NCBI GenBank assembly: GCA_900752115.1
Contig: CAADUC010000082.1
Coordinates: 1 to 14,506 of the forward strand
DNA from: Clostridia bacterium
GTDB taxonomy: Bacteria; Bacillota; Clostridia; Oscillospirales; Acutalibacteraceae
DNA: 14,506 nucleotides
Direction of reading: 5' to 3'
Shown here: positions 13,870 through 14,506 of the stretch, piece by piece
Layout: each line of letters starts with the position of its first letter
Position numbering within the stretch: the first letter of the stretch is position 1
The notes under the pieces: generated by a model
What the model was told of the DNA's origin: nothing
The model's input: the letters and a program-made list of their open reading frames with translations, nothing else
Databases searched by the model: none
Translations under genes and position numbers: made by a program

Positions 13870-14506
13870 ATGGATGAAATACAGTCGATTTTCAGCTTCC
13901 TGGATGCAGGCGTCAGCCCGTGGCACGCCGCGGCTGAGGCTGGCCGCCGTCTGACAGAGGCGGGGTACGAGCGTCTTGATGAGTCGCAGCCCTGGAGCCT
14001 GGTTCCAGGCGGCAAATATTATGTGACGCGCAATGGCTCCGCCGTCCTTGCTTTTCGTTTGCCGCACACGCCGGTTGCGTCGATGCGCATTGCTCTCTCG
14101 CACAGCGACGCTCCCACCTGGCGTATCAAGAATGCCGGCGTCGAAAAGGCGGGGTGCATTCGGCTGGAGACGGAAGGCTATGGCGGGATGATTATGAGCT
14201 CATGGCTGGATCGTCCGCTGACTGCCGCAGGCCGTGTTGTTGTGCGGACGGAAAACGGGGTGGAAGCGCGGCTGGTGTATGCGGATCAGGATTTGCTTGT
14301 AATTCCCAGCCTCGCGATCCACTTCGATCGCGGCGTTAACGAGGGGCGCAAGTGGGATCCGCAAGTTGATCTGCAGCCTGTTTACGGCCCGGCGGGCTGC
14401 CGTCCTTTCCCGGAGCTGCTTGCCTCAGAGGCGGGGGGGTGGGCTGTGGGGGGTATTTTTTTGTGGGGTCTCTTCCCTTTGCCCCCCCCGCGGGGGGGGG
14501 GCGGCG
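13870..14506 (+). CDS. M18-family aminopeptidase (partial, N-terminal part)
   Basis: M18 enzymes are cytosolic, two-metal aminopeptidases that release N-terminal residues, often acidic ones, from peptides. The start at 13870 follows GTAAGGAGGA. The visible protein has the family N-terminal block with PGGKYYVTRNGSAVLAF (47-63), the first metal ligand His78 in SHSDAPTWRIK, the GYGGMIMSSWLDRPL block (103-117), and DLLVIPSLAIHFDR (141-154), all characteristic of M18. About 187 reliable residues of a usual 430 or so are present. Past roughly 14431 the sequence becomes poly-G artefact and the translation stops making sense. The remaining metal ligands lie off the contig. Confidence 0.92.
   Translation, partial: MDEIQSIFSFLDAGVSPWHAAAEAGRRLTEAGYERLDESQPWSLVPGGKYYVTRNGSAVLAFRLPHTPVASMRIALSHSDAPTWRIKNAGVEKAGCIRLETEGYGGMIMSSWLDRPLTAAGRVVVRTENGVEARLVYADQDLLVIPSLAIHFDRGVNEGRKWDPQVDLQPVYGPAGCRPFPELLASEAGGWAVGGIFLWGLFPLPPPRGGGG
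14431..14506. other. Probable artefactual contig end (G-rich)
   Basis: The last 76 bases are dominated by G runs (seven Gs at 14433-14439, later six and ten), with an eight-base T run and an eight-base C run between. The M18 reading frame stays open but its translation (Gly, Trp and Pro-rich) does not match the family beyond about residue 187. This mirrors the C-rich artefact at the other end and fits poly-G read tails assembled into the contig edge. Confidence 0.7.

Noticed and set aside
13618..14103. Upstream extension of the MATE reading frame
   Set aside because: The extra 162 residues overlap the promoter region and the divergent M18 gene, and the extension does not look like a MATE N-terminus. 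The ATG at 13617 gives a normal-length protein.
1..14506. CRISPR arrays, tRNA genes, insertion sequences or phage genes
   Set aside because: No regularly spaced repeats, tRNA-like folds, transposase motifs or phage structural genes were seen in the window.

Overview
The window is almost certainly a whole short contig from an anaerobic Firmicute, most likely a fermentative Clostridia (Oscillospirales-like) from a metagenome. The reasons are strong AGGAGG-type ribosome binding sites, GC-rich coding sequence, an Ech-type [NiFe] hydrogenase, and a clostridial-style MATE transporter. No 16S gene or other taxonomic marker is present, so the assignment is inference. Both ends (about 1-67 and 14431-14506) break into poly-C/poly-G sequence that no longer matches the genes running into them. 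They look like sequencing or assembly artefact.

Region 1 (1-5285, minus strand) is a complete maturation operon for [NiFe] hydrogenase in the order hypA-hypB-hypF-hypC-hypD-hypE, with hypE cut by the contig end. Genes overlap or sit a few bases apart. HypA and HypB deliver nickel, HypF and HypE make the thiocyanate that becomes the CN ligand, and HypC and HypD assemble Fe(CN)2CO.

Region 2 (5286-5635) is a 350-bp divergent control region. It has an extended -10 promoter toward hypA, a promoter (or two overlapping ones) toward the hydrogenase, and a strong terminator-like hairpin inside the roughly 165-nt hydrogenase leader, which could be an attenuator.

Region 3 (5636-10903, plus strand) is echA-echB-echC-echD-echE-echF, a complete six-subunit energy-converting (group 4, Ech-type) [NiFe] hydrogenase. 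It should oxidise reduced ferredoxin, evolve H2 and pump H+ or Na+. Electrons enter at EchF, pass the EchC cluster to the NiFe site in EchE, and the membrane subunits EchA and EchB couple this to ion transport. Regions 1 and 3 together are a self-contained hydrogenase island. EchF is the notable part: it carries two tandem 2[4Fe-4S] domains (four predicted clusters) joined by a Pro/Ala-rich linker, and the two domains are about half identical. EchE stops right after its last nickel-ligand motif, so no processing endopeptidase is needed, and none is seen.

Region 4 (10929-11243) is rhaM, an L-rhamnose mutarotase 25 bp behind echF with no terminator between, so probably on the same transcript. 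A strong bidirectional terminator (11368-11418) separates it from the next, converging operon.

Region 5 (11459-13617, minus strand) is a two-gene operon: a MATE-family multidrug/cation exporter followed 2 bp later by a TraX-family membrane protein. Region 6 (13618-13869) is a divergent promoter region with two inverted repeats. Region 7 (13870 to the end, plus strand) is the N-terminal part of an M18-family aminopeptidase, cut by the contig end.

I see no CRISPR array, tRNA, rRNA, insertion sequence or clear phage gene. The main system is a known type; the unusual points are the four-cluster EchF, the leader hairpin, and the rhaM appendage.
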